Notes: generated by a model from the sequence alone, not told the origin. A DNA stretch of 64,000 nucleotides from DATHKG01 sp035489435 (GCA_035489435.1 DATHKG010000181.1), one strand, 5' to 3'. Shown: positions 44,257 to 54,032, counted from the first letter of the stretch. Numbers and translations are program-made.

Positions 44257-45411
44257 CTACCTGGGACCAGCAGTAGTTATGTTCCGATCAGCGGTTTGCA
44301 GTTCAACAGAATTCGGATCAATATCATCTTCGGGTAAACGGCTATGCCACCAGCTCGAAAGAAATGAACCAGTGATATTCATCATCGGACCGAAAATTGC
44401 CGGGGCCAGGCCAACGGTAGCAAGTTTACCCATGGTGAGGGCCAGGCCAGATGCCAGGCCAGCATTTTGCATACCCACCTCCAGTGCAATTGTTCTGCAA
44501 TCGCGTTCAGCGAATTTTAATAGCCGGCCCGACCAGTAACCAAGTATAAAACCGGCAACATTGTGTATAAAGGTTGCAATAATCAGCAAGCCACCAACCT
44601 TGAGCAGGCTATCGCGTCCTGCAGCAGTAATTACCATAATAATCAGCGCAATTCCTGCCATGGACAATAGCGGCATAGCTTTATCAAGCCAGCCAAACTT
44701 ACCCCTCACCAGGTAGTGAAATGCAAGACCGGCTGCAATTGGGATAATCACAATCTTTGTAATGTCCCACATCATATCCCAGAAATGAACTTCAACAAAA
44801 CCACCACCTAATAAGCGCATAAGCAAGGGCGTTAAAAATGGCGCCAGCAGTGTAGATACAGTTGTTACCGATACTGATAAAGCCAGGTTTGCCCTCGCGA
44901 GGTAAGACATCACATTGGATGCAAGACCGCTGGGACAACACCCAACGAGGATAATGCCCGCCGCAATTTCACTTGGAAAATCAAAAAGATTTGCAATCGC
45001 AAATCCAATCAAAGGCATAATGGTGTAATGACAAACTATTCCAACTATTATACCTTTGGGCATTCGCAAAACATTATTGAAATCTTTCAGACTAAGTTCT
45101 GTTCCCATACCAAACATAATGATCTGTAACAACGGAACTATCAATCCCGAAAGTTTAAAGTCGCCAATCGTTTTAAAATACTGGGGATAGTACATAGCAA
45201 GGCTAACGACTCCAAAAATGATTATGGTAAATGATAAGCCTTTCAGCACTCTGCTGCCACGGAAAGCGATGGCTACACTCACAAGGGATAACATCAGGAA
45301 CCATCCGGCCAGATAGTGTTTTGCCATAATTGTGATCACCACCCAGCAAACGAAAAACAGTGCTGCTAACCCATAAAAAACACGATAGGAAGCATTTGCA
45401 GCTTTAGTCAT
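44257..45411 (-). CDS. bile acid:sodium symporter (BASS) family transporter
   Basis: 384 residues with about ten helices. BASS marks: SGLIVPLLQIIMFGMGTELSLKDF, CHYTIMPLIGFAIANLF, AAGIILVGCCPSGLASNVMSYLARANLALSVSVTTVSTL and EVGMQNAGLASGLAL, with the sodium-site segments GCCPSG and NAG. Some family members carry pyruvate and related keto acids (plant BASS2 is a sodium-pyruvate cotransporter); others carry steroids. Between two RraA aldolases and two dehydratases, import of the resulting 2-oxo acid is the most economical idea. The C-terminal tail is polar. Confidence 0.88.
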   Translation of the reverse strand: MTKAANASYRVFYGLAALFFVCWVVITIMAKHYLAGWFLMLSLVSVAIAFRGSRVLKGLSFTIIIFGVVSLAMYYPQYFKTIGDFKLSGLIVPLLQIIMFGMGTELSLKDFNNVLRMPKGIIVGIVCHYTIMPLIGFAIANLFDFPSEIAAGIILVGCCPSGLASNVMSYLARANLALSVSVTTVSTLLAPFLTPLLMRLLGGGFVEVHFWDMMWDITKIVIIPIAAGLAFHYLVRGKFGWLDKAMPLLSMAGIALIIMVITAAGRDSLLKVGGLLIIATFIHNVAGFILGYWSGRLLKFAERDCRTIALEVGMQNAGLASGLALTMGKLATVGLAPAIFGPMMNITGSFLSSWWHSRLPEDDIDPNSVELQTADRNITTAGPR

Positions 45412-45506
45412 ATTTTGTTAAACGCTTAATAAAGCCTGAATATGGTAATGCCAGACTTCGGTTAAAAACGATGAAATGAACCGTAAATAAAATTCAGCAT
45501 GCACCA

Positions 45507-46985
45507 TTAACTCCAGGTCCTGTCATGTGAATTCAAAGAGTCCCAGTCCGGTGTTGGGGCGAAATATGTTTTATCTTTTGCATGCAGATGTTGTTTAACT
45601 ACTTCTTCGTTTAGTTCGATGCCGAGTCCTGGCGCTTCCAGCGGCAAGGGCGCAAACCCTTTGTCAATAAGCTTCCTGTTGTCTGTTGTTTTCACAAGGC
45701 TTTCCCACCATGGCAGATCGACCGAGTGATGTTCCAGGGCCAGGAAGTTTTGAGTGGCCGCTGCGCAATGTACATTCGCCATAAATGATACCGGGGTTCC
45801 GGCCTGGTGCATCGCCATAGCTATACCTTTTTCTTCCGCATAATCTCCTATTCTTTTTGTTTCAAGTAACCCACCTGATGAAGCAAGATCCGGATGAATA
45901 ATATCGACGGCATGTGAATCGATCAAAGGTTTGAAATTTTGCAACAGGTAAATATCTTCACCAGTTAATGTCGGTGTCTCCAAAGCATCGGTAATGGTTT
46001 TATGTTGTTCGGTCATCTGCCAGGGAACCATATCTTCAAGCCAGGCGAGCCGGTATTTCTCAATAGATTTACCAAACCTTATCATGTTGTTCAGATCAAA
46101 GTGACCATAATGATCGGTTGAAAGTGGTATTTCTGGCCCAATAACGGCCCGGACATCCGCAACGCGTTTGGCCATTACTTCAAGACCCTTTTCAGTTATC
46201 TGTATACCTGTAAATGGATGTGCGGCGTTTGCATAAGACATATAATCGCCGTTCCACTGTGCAAGGCCCTGGCCCCAGAATGCACTGTTTACAAGGGTTC
46301 CCGGGATATTACGCAACATCCCGATAGACACATCCATCTTGAGCCAGGTATATCCCTGGTCCACTGTCCTGTATTTAACTTTTGCTTTAAACTCTTCCAC
46401 GTCCTGGGATTCAGGAGTATCGGCATACATGCGGATCTTGTCCCGGTATCTTCCTCCAAGCAATTGCCAGCAAGGCACGTTATAAGCTTTACCACAAAGG
46501 TCCCATAGCGCCATCTCTACGGCACAAACCCCGCCCGCCTGTCTTGCCTGTCCTCCAAATTGTTTAACAGATTTAAAAATCATTTCCACATTGCATGGGT
46601 TCTGACCAAGTATCCTGCTCTTGAGCATCAGTGCATATCTTACATCAGCCCCATCTCTTACTTCCCCGAGACCATATATGCCCTGGTTTGTATCGATCCG
46701 TATAATTGCGGTACGTCCTAACACAGTGGTTACACAATACCGCATATCCGTAATTTTTAACTCTGATGGTTTTGAGTTGCGGTTTACTTTCTGAGTGGCT
46801 TGTGCGAGTATATCTTCAATAGGCGAAGCAATCAAAGCACCACCGAGACTAATCCCACCAAGTGTTGACATCTTAAGAAAGTTCCTGCGTCCATTTTCAT
46901 AAGTATCATTTTTAAAATCCAGATCAGGTCGCGGCTGATCATCTTTCAAACCAAGTTTCTGAAGAAATTTTTGTGATGGTGTCAT
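45507..46985 (-). CDS. second Tat-exported enolase-superfamily dehydratase
   Basis: 492 residues. Twin-arginine signal ENGRRNFLKMSTLGGISLGGALIASP after a 30-residue prefix. Barrel residues: Lys in TWLKMDVS, Asp291 in LSTDHYGHFD with His295, Glu317 in WLEDMVPW, Glu343 in LTGEDIYL and His in AMHQAGTP, matching the D-x-H dehydratase group (galactonate/gluconate type). It differs from the 41911-43191 enzyme by about 50 extra residues, mainly an insertion at 220-260 (NIPGTLVNSAFWGQGLAQWNGDYMSY). Possibly specific for the stereoisomer not handled by its paralogue. Confidence 0.9.
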   Translation of the reverse strand: MTPSQKFLQKLGLKDDQPRPDLDFKNDTYENGRRNFLKMSTLGGISLGGALIASPIEDILAQATQKVNRNSKPSELKITDMRYCVTTVLGRTAIIRIDTNQGIYGLGEVRDGADVRYALMLKSRILGQNPCNVEMIFKSVKQFGGQARQAGGVCAVEMALWDLCGKAYNVPCWQLLGGRYRDKIRMYADTPESQDVEEFKAKVKYRTVDQGYTWLKMDVSIGMLRNIPGTLVNSAFWGQGLAQWNGDYMSYANAAHPFTGIQITEKGLEVMAKRVADVRAVIGPEIPLSTDHYGHFDLNNMIRFGKSIEKYRLAWLEDMVPWQMTEQHKTITDALETPTLTGEDIYLLQNFKPLIDSHAVDIIHPDLASSGGLLETKRIGDYAEEKGIAMAMHQAGTPVSFMANVHCAAATQNFLALEHHSVDLPWWESLVKTTDNRKLIDKGFAPLPLEAPGLGIELNEEVVKQHLHAKDKTYFAPTPDWDSLNSHDRTWS

Positions 46986-47073
46986 GAAAAATTAATTTAT
47001 GGCGTTAATAACAGGTTGATTCGAATGTTGATTTGAATATTAATTCGATATCGTTTAAGATGTTGATTCAGGT

Positions 47074-47139
47074 GTTAGTTCAGTGTTGGTCCCGGTGGTG
47101 ATTCAGAAGTTAGTTCAGTGTTGGTCCCGGTGGTGATTC
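47074..47139. repeat. two 31-base tandem repeats before the dehydratase gene
   Basis: A 31-base unit (first half GTTAGTTCAGTGTTGGTC) occurs at 47074-47104 and identically at 47109-47139, a period of 35 bases. The flanks (46986-47173) hold further imperfect TTGATTCGAAT-like units, so nearly the whole gap between the second RraA gene and the dehydratase gene is repeat. Confidence 0.85.
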
Positions 47140-47173
47140 GGTGTTGAGTTAGTATTGATTCCGGGTTCCCGCG

Positions 47174-48094
47174 TTACCAGGTGCGGCCCTTCATAAAATC
47201 ATCCAGTTCTTTCCTGGTCATGGGAAGGTTCTTTCGTTCAGACAACCATTGCAGGAAATCTTTTTTGATTGCATCAGTCCATTGCTGATCTATCTCACCA
47301 GGTGTGTATTTTCCTTCAATGAGTCGCTGGTGACCAAATGCATCCTTTAACTGGATGAACTCAGAATTTATCACCAGATCCTCGAGCAAATGAGGCGGAA
47401 TGAATATGGTTCCGAATTTTTTTGCAAGAACAACATCTCCGGGAAGTACGGTGGCGCGGCCAATCCGCACCGGAAGATTGATTCCCGCAAGCATCATCTG
47501 TTGTATATAAGATGGATCAATTCCTTTTACCCAACCATTGAATCCTTTGATGGCAAGCAAGCCTTCAACGTCTCTTACCGAACCATAAAAGATAACTCCT
47601 CTATGTGTTTTTGCATAGATAGAATTACCAAGGTTGTCGCCAATCAGGGTACCATCAGCTATTTTACCATAACTGTCTGCAACATAAATATCTCCTTCCT
47701 GTAAAACATCAATAGGCCATGAATTGGGTGCTCCCACCCTTTTTTCTTCCTTGCCCTTGTCTTTAATCACTTTATCGAAGTCTGCCCGCATCGGCATATA
47801 CTGGGCAGTAACTGCTTGTCCAACCATCACTGAATCAGGACGGATAATTGTCCATTCACCTTCATATTGATTCTGGTAACCTTTGTTACGGAGATAACCC
47901 CAGGCTTCTTCGATGGATATATTTTTTAACCTTGCCATCAATTTGGCAGGGGCTTTCGGGCGACCATCCGGAAACCTCTCACCCTTCCATTCAACGGTTA
48001 ATTGTTTTACCTGTTCGGCAGTTAATGAAACTTGCTGTGAATAAACTGTTACAGAACCAAACAGAAAAAGTGAAAACAAAAAGATCTTCAACAT
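47174..48094 (-). CDS. exported RraA-family aldolase with N-terminal extension (second copy)
   Basis: 306 residues from the ATG at 48094, which begins the signal peptide KIFLFSLFLFGSVTVYSQQ. A longer GTG-initiated frame to 48178 overlaps the SusD end and the GAGTTATGA repeat and is rejected. The D-X20-R-D motif is intact (Asp153 in LIGDN, Arg174-Asp175 in GSVRDVEG). The extension TVEWKGERFPDGRPKAP and EEAWGYLRNKGYQNQ matches that of the other RraA. Its placement just after SusC-SusD implies it works on the imported compound. Confidence 0.87.
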   Translation of the reverse strand: MLKIFLFSLFLFGSVTVYSQQVSLTAEQVKQLTVEWKGERFPDGRPKAPAKLMARLKNISIEEAWGYLRNKGYQNQYEGEWTIIRPDSVMVGQAVTAQYMPMRADFDKVIKDKGKEEKRVGAPNSWPIDVLQEGDIYVADSYGKIADGTLIGDNLGNSIYAKTHRGVIFYGSVRDVEGLLAIKGFNGWVKGIDPSYIQQMMLAGINLPVRIGRATVLPGDVVLAKKFGTIFIPPHLLEDLVINSEFIQLKDAFGHQRLIEGKYTPGEIDQQWTDAIKKDFLQWLSERKNLPMTRKELDDFMKGRTW

Positions 48095-48162
48095 TAGTTT
48101 TAAATTTAGTTTGAAAATACATGTACGGGATTTAACTAATAACTCATAATTCATAACTGTTT

Positions 48163-49686
48163 TTACTTGTCCCACCACACTCGGGTGTCCATTTTATCCG
48201 CGCCCTGCCTTGCAATTGCTTCATTTACATTTGTTGTGTTGGCTGATATTTCTGAAAGAGGATATGTTATTCTCCTGATAAATGTGCCAGCGGGGATGTC
48301 ACCAACATAAGGATTTGCAGCCAATGCAGGAAACCCTGTGCGTCTGAAATTTGCCCAGGCTTCTGAACCGTTCAGAAACGATACGATCCAATATTGAGTT
48401 CCTATTTGTTGCATTGCAGTAGGGGGGTTAAATGGATTTGCTGTCAGATATGGTTGTATTGCTGATGCCGGTACTGCAGCGTTCGCATCATGGGTACCGA
48501 GTTCCTGCATATGTGCGGTAACGCCTAGATCGTAATAACCTTTGGCAGTTCCGGTGGTCACCCATCCCCTCTGAGCAGCTTCAGCAAGCAGTAATAGTGT
48601 TTGAGCAGCGGTTACAAAAAATGCGGGTACTGTTCCTTTAGTAAGTCTCCGCCGGTCAACCTGGCTATATTCATAATAGCTGGCAAGACCATCCGCTGCA
48701 GCAGCGGCCGTTGCACCACCATTGTCTTTTCCCATCGCAAGCCCAATTTGCCGGGCGGGGTCAGTTGTACCAACAGCTGGTACCTGCTCCGGTCCGGATT
48801 TGGCACCCACATAACGGATAGCGATAGCTGATAAGCGGGGATCGTTTGTGTTTTTAAGCTGATCAACGAATGGTTTGGCCAGGTAGAAATTTGCTCCTTC
48901 CGTTCCATTGAGCGTGTTGCCAATCGGGTGGAGATAGTTAGCATCGTGCCGCATGATTGCATTGTCTGCATTCAAAGTAATGACACCTCCGGCGAATGCA
49001 GCTTTAACAGTTGCGTCTGCTTTGGCAGCATCGGCTTTAGTTATGTGCATGCCCGCTCTCAATAATAACGAATAGCCAAATTTTTTCCATTGAACGATGT
49101 TTCCAGCATAAAGTATATCTCCGGCTTCCGTTGGTTTCCCTGCGTCGAGTGCTGCAGAAGCTTCAGTCAGTTCTTTTATGATATCTGTGTAAATCGCCTG
49201 CTGTGCATCGTATTTTGGCAAGAACACCTGCTCAGAATAACCGAGCCCACCTTCAGTGTATGGGATGTCACCATAAGTATCAGTAAGAATCATAAATGCA
49301 AAAGCCTGTAAAATTCTTCCCATGTTCATCAGGTTACCCCGGGTGGGCGATTCCTTGGTGTTGGCTATGACATCCCTGGTATTTCGGATAACATTACGAT
49401 AGTATGCCTGCCATATCGGCGACAGCAGGTTCCGGTTATCCTGGTTGAAATTTGCCCCTGCAAGTACGCCTCCATTTGGTGAAATAACCTGCTGAACTAT
49501 TCCCATTTCATAAGTAAGTGTTGCCACTGGGAAAGATAAATTGATGACCGCGTTATTCAATTGGAAAATCGGATCTATAGCAACCGGGTTTGTTTTATTT
49601 TCATTTAGTTCAGAAAGCCCCTTATCACAAGCGAATTGGAATAACAGCACCGTCAACAGGAATGTGTATTGAATTATCTTTTTCAT
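48163..49686 (-). CDS. SusD/RagB-like outer-membrane lipoprotein (sugar-acid locus)
   Basis: 507 residues from the ATG at 49686; an in-frame GTG two codons earlier is less likely. Lipobox at LLFQFACDKGLSELNENK. SusD features include LQAFAFMILTDTYGDIPYTEGG, YDAQQAIYTDIIKELTEASAALD and WANFRRTGFPAL at the C-terminal part. It sits 11 bases after the SusC gene, the normal order. The partner transporter and the following catabolic genes suggest that it binds a uronic-acid-containing or aldonic-acid-releasing glycan. Confidence 0.9.
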   Translation of the reverse strand: MKKIIQYTFLLTVLLFQFACDKGLSELNENKTNPVAIDPIFQLNNAVINLSFPVATLTYEMGIVQQVISPNGGVLAGANFNQDNRNLLSPIWQAYYRNVIRNTRDVIANTKESPTRGNLMNMGRILQAFAFMILTDTYGDIPYTEGGLGYSEQVFLPKYDAQQAIYTDIIKELTEASAALDAGKPTEAGDILYAGNIVQWKKFGYSLLLRAGMHITKADAAKADATVKAAFAGGVITLNADNAIMRHDANYLHPIGNTLNGTEGANFYLAKPFVDQLKNTNDPRLSAIAIRYVGAKSGPEQVPAVGTTDPARQIGLAMGKDNGGATAAAAADGLASYYEYSQVDRRRLTKGTVPAFFVTAAQTLLLLAEAAQRGWVTTGTAKGYYDLGVTAHMQELGTHDANAAVPASAIQPYLTANPFNPPTAMQQIGTQYWIVSFLNGSEAWANFRRTGFPALAANPYVGDIPAGTFIRRITYPLSEISANTTNVNEAIARQGADKMDTRVWWDK

Positions 49687-49697
49687 ATGCACGGCTA

Positions 49698-52600
49698 TTA
49701 AAATTTAATGTTAAGGTTCAGACCCAGGCCCCGTGTAGAAGGCAGACCTGTAGATTCCATTCCTACAAGATTGTCAGAACTATACCCGAATGTTTCAGGA
49801 TCTATATTATCAATCCATCTTTTTAGGATCAACACGTTATTTGCAACGAAGCTCAGCTTAACGCCTTTGACAGGCCATGCTCCCGGGAGGTATTTCGTGA
49901 AATCATATCCAAGTGTAATCTGGCGTAGCTTCCAGTATCCTCCATTGTAAATCACCGGTTCAACTATGCCTTGTGATCTCAGGTGTTCCCAGTACATCTG
50001 GACCTCGGTCGCCTTGGTATTTACACCACCAGTTTCATTGACACCTTTACCGATTACTCCACCTTCACGGCCCTCAAGGGTAATTTTATGATGTCCTTCA
50101 CGTATCATGTTGAAATTAGTACCGGATAACATCTTGTTACCAAGTTTATAATCAATCAGAAATGAAAGGGATACACCTTTGTAATTAAAGGCGTTGAGAA
50201 AACCTCCATACCATTTCGGTAATGCCGACCCAAAAGTCACCACGGCGTCTGTTTTTATTGGGACCCCGTTTGCTCCAAATATGCGTTCGCCCTTAGCATC
50301 TCTTTTATAACCTAAACCTGCGATCTGCCCCATTTCCTTTCCTACTATCTGTCGAAGCTCACCGTTAAAAACATGGGTTCCGACAGTTATACTTTCACCG
50401 GGTTTATCTGTAAGCAGGCTCAGAACTTCTGTTTTATTATAGGTAGCATTTGCTGTGAATTCCCAACGGAAATTTGAGGACTGAATGGGAACCAGGCTTA
50501 GTAAGCCTTCTATACCAAGGTTGCGGCTTTGTCCACTGTTTATCCTTGTATCTATAAATCCTGAAGCATCAGAAATCTGGGCCTGGACTATCTGGTCTGT
50601 TGTGATCTTCCGATAAGCTGCGATATCGAGCCCTACCCTGTTATTAAACATTTTCAACTCAACTCCGAGCTCGATTTCTGAGATCCTCATAGGTCGAAGG
50701 TTTGCATTAGGAACTGTGTTACCATTTGGTCCGCCAACCGGTTGTGCTGCACCTGCCGGGTTTGGTATAAGATTAGCGTTGATCTGGTAAAAAAGGACAT
50801 CAGCATAAGGCGGAACATCAGTATCGCTACCTACTTCACCAAAAGCCATTCTTAATTTACCCAGGTTCAACCACGTGAGTGATTTTAGTGATTCTGAAAA
50901 GAGATAACTGGCAGAAATGGATGGATAAAGTATGCTTCGGTTCTCAGGAGACAAAGTTGAGAACCAATCATTTCTTAGGGTACCGTTTACAAACAAGAGG
51001 TTGTTATAGGATACTTCTGCCGATCCATACAATGAATTCACACCACGTTTCTGCAGATCATATAAAGGATCTTTTGCGCGGCCATTCTGAACTGTATATA
51101 GGCCTCTGACAACAAAGTCGGTTACCTGCACGCTATTGAGATCAGAACGTCTGCGCATCTGGTTGCCACCAAGATTTACATTAAGTCCGAACTTACTGAA
51201 TTCGAAATTGGAAGCTACCAGGAAGTCTGCATTTGTTTCCCGGAACCGCCTTGCATCCTGGGTGTAAACACCGTTCACAAATCCTGCGGGGGCCGGGCCT
51301 CTTGAGGCATGCCCTGTTGGAAAATTATTATAATCCTGGTCACGGGTCCAGAAATCCTGTCCGATACGCCCTTGAATAAACAACCATGGAGTGATGTCAT
51401 ATTTAACAGAGAAGTTTCCGAATAACCTGTCTCTCCTAATAGTTTGAAACTGTTCAGCCAGTACCCAATAGGGATTAGTGCGATTCATAAATCTTGAGTA
51501 AATAAATTCGTTTCCCTGTGCATTGTATTTCTTTTCATTAAGCAGATCCGACGGCATGGAATTCGACATGTTGTATATAACCGTCGGAATAGAGTTGTCC
51601 TGGTTGGCTATATTGGGAGGATTGTTGTTTTTTTCGATTGAATAATTTGCATTCCCCATGAAACTTAGTTTATCAGACAGATTGTAGCTGAACCCAAGAT
51701 TCATCGTCTTCCTGTTAAATGTATTATTAGGCACAATACCCTTACTATCGAGGTTACCAAGAGAAATATGAAGGCCACCTTTTTCACCGCCCGCTTCAAT
51801 GGTTACTGTATTAGTAAGATTCTGGCCATTACGGAAAAATTTTTTAATACGGTCGTATTGCGGCACATAGGGTACAACAACACTGTCGAACAATACCTGG
51901 GTCATACCGGGTTGAAATTTCTCGCCGAATGACCACTGCCCTGAAGTCGGGTTGCGTGTTGTCGGACGTTTTCCATTTTCACCCTGGCCATATTCATATT
52001 GATAATCGGTAAAGTCCAATGGTTGTTCGTTGGTATAATTAAGATTATAAGAAACTCCGATGCCTTTTCCTTTGCCCCGGGTTTTTGTAGTTATCATTAT
52101 CACACCATCTTTTGCACGTGATCCGTACAAGGCGGCAGCTGCAGCACCTTTCAGGATGGTCATGGATTCTATATCATCAGGGTTGATACTGGATAATCCG
52201 TCGCCGCCATCAGATGTATTTCCACCTCCTCGGACCGCAATTGAATTATCACCCTGAACTGATCCGCTGGCAGTTGGATTGGTACCAAAATTTGTGTTGT
52301 CAAGCGGAATACCATTGACAACAATGAGGGGGTTATTTTGACCTGAAATGGATGATTGCCCACGGATACGAATCTTGGAAGTACCGGCAGGGCCAGTGCC
52401 AAGACCGGAAATGTTAACCCCGGCAACCTTGCCTTGCAGGGCATTCATCAGATTTGGTGTGCGATTAACGGTCAATTCATCTGCATTAACCGTAGTTGTG
52501 GCATAACCAAGTCTCTTTGACTCTTTACTGATACCTAGTGCGGTCACAACGATGGCATCGAGATCCTGCGAACCTGCCTGGAGATTAACAGAAACATCAT

Positions 52601-52889
52601 TGCGGCCATTGACAGGAACCGTCTGGGCCGCAAACCCGACCGATGTAAATTGCAATGAGTCGGTACCGGTTGCCCTGATTTCAAATTTACCTGTTGCATT
52701 CGTAACTGTAGCATCGCCTGTTCTTTTTACTAATACAGTCACACCAGGTATCGGTTGATTTCGGTTATCCGTCACCGTACCAGTCACGGTTTGTGAATAC
52801 AGGGATCCCGAAAACAAGAAAATGAGAAGGAAGCTTGTGAGCAGTCTTGAATAAACCGGCAAAGATGCCGGAAAGATTTTTTTGTTCAT
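49698..52889 (-). CDS. SusC/RagA-type TonB-linked outer-membrane transporter (sugar-acid locus)
   Basis: 1063 residues. Signal peptide LLTSFLLIFLFSGSLYSQ, carboxypeptidase-like domain VTGTVTDNRNQPIPGVTVLV, TonB-plug entry DAIVVTALGISKESKRLGYAT, plug with INPDDIESMTILKGAAAAALYGSRAKDGVIMITTK (in parts), and a barrel ending GLGLNLNIKF. It is the first gene of the locus on this strand and is divergent from the AraC regulator at 53074, which is the obvious candidate to control it. Confidence 0.93.
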   Translation of the reverse strand: MNKKIFPASLPVYSRLLTSFLLIFLFSGSLYSQTVTGTVTDNRNQPIPGVTVLVKRTGDATVTNATGKFEIRATGTDSLQFTSVGFAAQTVPVNGRNDVSVNLQAGSQDLDAIVVTALGISKESKRLGYATTTVNADELTVNRTPNLMNALQGKVAGVNISGLGTGPAGTSKIRIRGQSSISGQNNPLIVVNGIPLDNTNFGTNPTASGSVQGDNSIAVRGGGNTSDGGDGLSSINPDDIESMTILKGAAAAALYGSRAKDGVIMITTKTRGKGKGIGVSYNLNYTNEQPLDFTDYQYEYGQGENGKRPTTRNPTSGQWSFGEKFQPGMTQVLFDSVVVPYVPQYDRIKKFFRNGQNLTNTVTIEAGGEKGGLHISLGNLDSKGIVPNNTFNRKTMNLGFSYNLSDKLSFMGNANYSIEKNNNPPNIANQDNSIPTVIYNMSNSMPSDLLNEKKYNAQGNEFIYSRFMNRTNPYWVLAEQFQTIRRDRLFGNFSVKYDITPWLFIQGRIGQDFWTRDQDYNNFPTGHASRGPAPAGFVNGVYTQDARRFRETNADFLVASNFEFSKFGLNVNLGGNQMRRRSDLNSVQVTDFVVRGLYTVQNGRAKDPLYDLQKRGVNSLYGSAEVSYNNLLFVNGTLRNDWFSTLSPENRSILYPSISASYLFSESLKSLTWLNLGKLRMAFGEVGSDTDVPPYADVLFYQINANLIPNPAGAAQPVGGPNGNTVPNANLRPMRISEIELGVELKMFNNRVGLDIAAYRKITTDQIVQAQISDASGFIDTRINSGQSRNLGIEGLLSLVPIQSSNFRWEFTANATYNKTEVLSLLTDKPGESITVGTHVFNGELRQIVGKEMGQIAGLGYKRDAKGERIFGANGVPIKTDAVVTFGSALPKWYGGFLNAFNYKGVSLSFLIDYKLGNKMLSGTNFNMIREGHHKITLEGREGGVIGKGVNETGGVNTKATEVQMYWEHLRSQGIVEPVIYNGGYWKLRQITLGYDFTKYLPGAWPVKGVKLSFVANNVLILKRWIDNIDPETFGYSSDNLVGMESTGLPSTRGLGLNLNIKF

Positions 52890-53073
52890 AAGCAGGTAGT
52901 TTGAAGGAAATTAGAAGCTGCAATTACATAACAAAGTATCCTTTCTTATCAACAATAAACTTCCAATAAAATCCACCGGCGAATAATGTACATACCAAAA
53001 AACAGGTTATATTTAGATAAGTGTTGCAAAGACATTTTGCAGTATCCGGCTGAAACAGATTCAACTTGCCTAT
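52890..53073. other. divergent promoter region between susC and the AraC gene
   Basis: 184 bases. On the reverse strand a GGATACTTTG resembles a -7 element about 40 bases before the susC start; no clear dyad is seen. The region should hold both promoters. Confidence 0.4.
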
Positions 53074-53949
53074 ATGATCTCTTTTCTGCTGAACAGAACA
53101 AACAAAGAGCTGGTGCCATTTCCACATGTTGCCGAATTTGCGCTCACGAAGTGCAATACCATCCAGTTTGATTCTCTTCCTGTAACTTCAAAGCCAACCC
53201 TCAGGCTCTATTATGTTTTTCAAGGAAAGTTTAATTGGGTGCTTGGCAAACAATCTCACATTTTATATCCCGGTGACCTTGCAATTGCATTACCAGGCAT
53301 GTTATTCGGTGGGGTAAACAATTATTTTAATATCGGAACGGTGACCTGGATCGATATCGATGTGGCGAAGAGTCCGGGCGATCATGGTATATTCCCGGGC
53401 ACCTGGTGCAATTTATCGTCAACAGAAAAGGCAATCATAAAAAAGATATTCCGACTTCATTATAAGCCGATACTTAATTTACCGGCCGCTGGAAATCTGT
53501 TGCAAAATATACGGGCCGAATTGGTATCATCAGAAATCGGGCATTTCATGCGTGTGAACCAGTTGCTGAACGAATTACTGATCCTGCTGGCACGCACCCT
53601 GAGCCGGCAGAAAAATACTCACCGTGATTACCCGGTTGTATTTATGAAACTGGAGAAGTCGCTTAGAGAAAATTTGTCGCACCAGTGGACGGTCGACGAG
53701 ATGGCTTCGCTTGTTGGCCTGGGACATACTGCATTTTCTGAAAAAGTAAAAAATTTCACGGGATTCTCCCCGCTAAACTTTCTCATCAACATCCGGATCT
53801 CTAAAGCAGTTAACCTGCTCAGGCGTAAAGATTTCAGTGTTACTGATATTGCCCTGGATACCGGTTTTTATTCGTCACAACATTTCGCGACTACATTTAA
53901 AAAACTAACAGGGTATTCGCCGCGCGATTTTCGTAAGACTTATTCGTAA
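53074..53949 (+). CDS. AraC family transcriptional regulator
   Basis: 291 residues. The N-terminal half is a cupin-like sensor (LRLYYVFQGKFNWVLGKQSHILYPGDLAIALPG). The C-terminal 100 residues hold two helix-turn-helix motifs: LSHQWTVDEMASLVGLGHTAFSEKVKNFTG and FSVTDIALDTGFYSSQHFATTFKKLTGYSPRDFR (here in parts), typical of AraC/XylS. It is divergent from the SusC-SusD-RraA-dehydratase genes and is probably their activator, responding to a released sugar or sugar acid. Confidence 0.92.
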   Translation: MISFLLNRTNKELVPFPHVAEFALTKCNTIQFDSLPVTSKPTLRLYYVFQGKFNWVLGKQSHILYPGDLAIALPGMLFGGVNNYFNIGTVTWIDIDVAKSPGDHGIFPGTWCNLSSTEKAIIKKIFRLHYKPILNLPAAGNLLQNIRAELVSSEIGHFMRVNQLLNELLILLARTLSRQKNTHRDYPVVFMKLEKSLRENLSHQWTVDEMASLVGLGHTAFSEKVKNFTGFSPLNFLINIRISKAVNLLRRKDFSVTDIALDTGFYSSQHFATTFKKLTGYSPRDFRKTYS

Positions 53950-54000
53950 ACTCCCGCTTAATGCCAGGTTTTTTCATTTTTAAATATATTACTATACATC

Positions 54001-54032
54001 AATTATTTATCACCCGAATTATTTATCACCCG
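54001..54032. repeat. exact 16-base tandem duplication at the end of the permease gene
   Basis: AATTATTTATCACCCG occurs at 54001-54016 and again at 54017-54032. The second copy includes the stop codon and last codons of the permease gene, so the end of the gene has been duplicated just after its stop. Confidence 0.9.

Noticed and set aside
48095..48178. N-terminal extension of the second RraA protein (GTG start)
   Set aside because: It overlaps the SusD gene end, crosses the GAGTTATGA-type repeat and lacks a signal peptide at its start; the ATG at 48094 begins a proper signal peptide.
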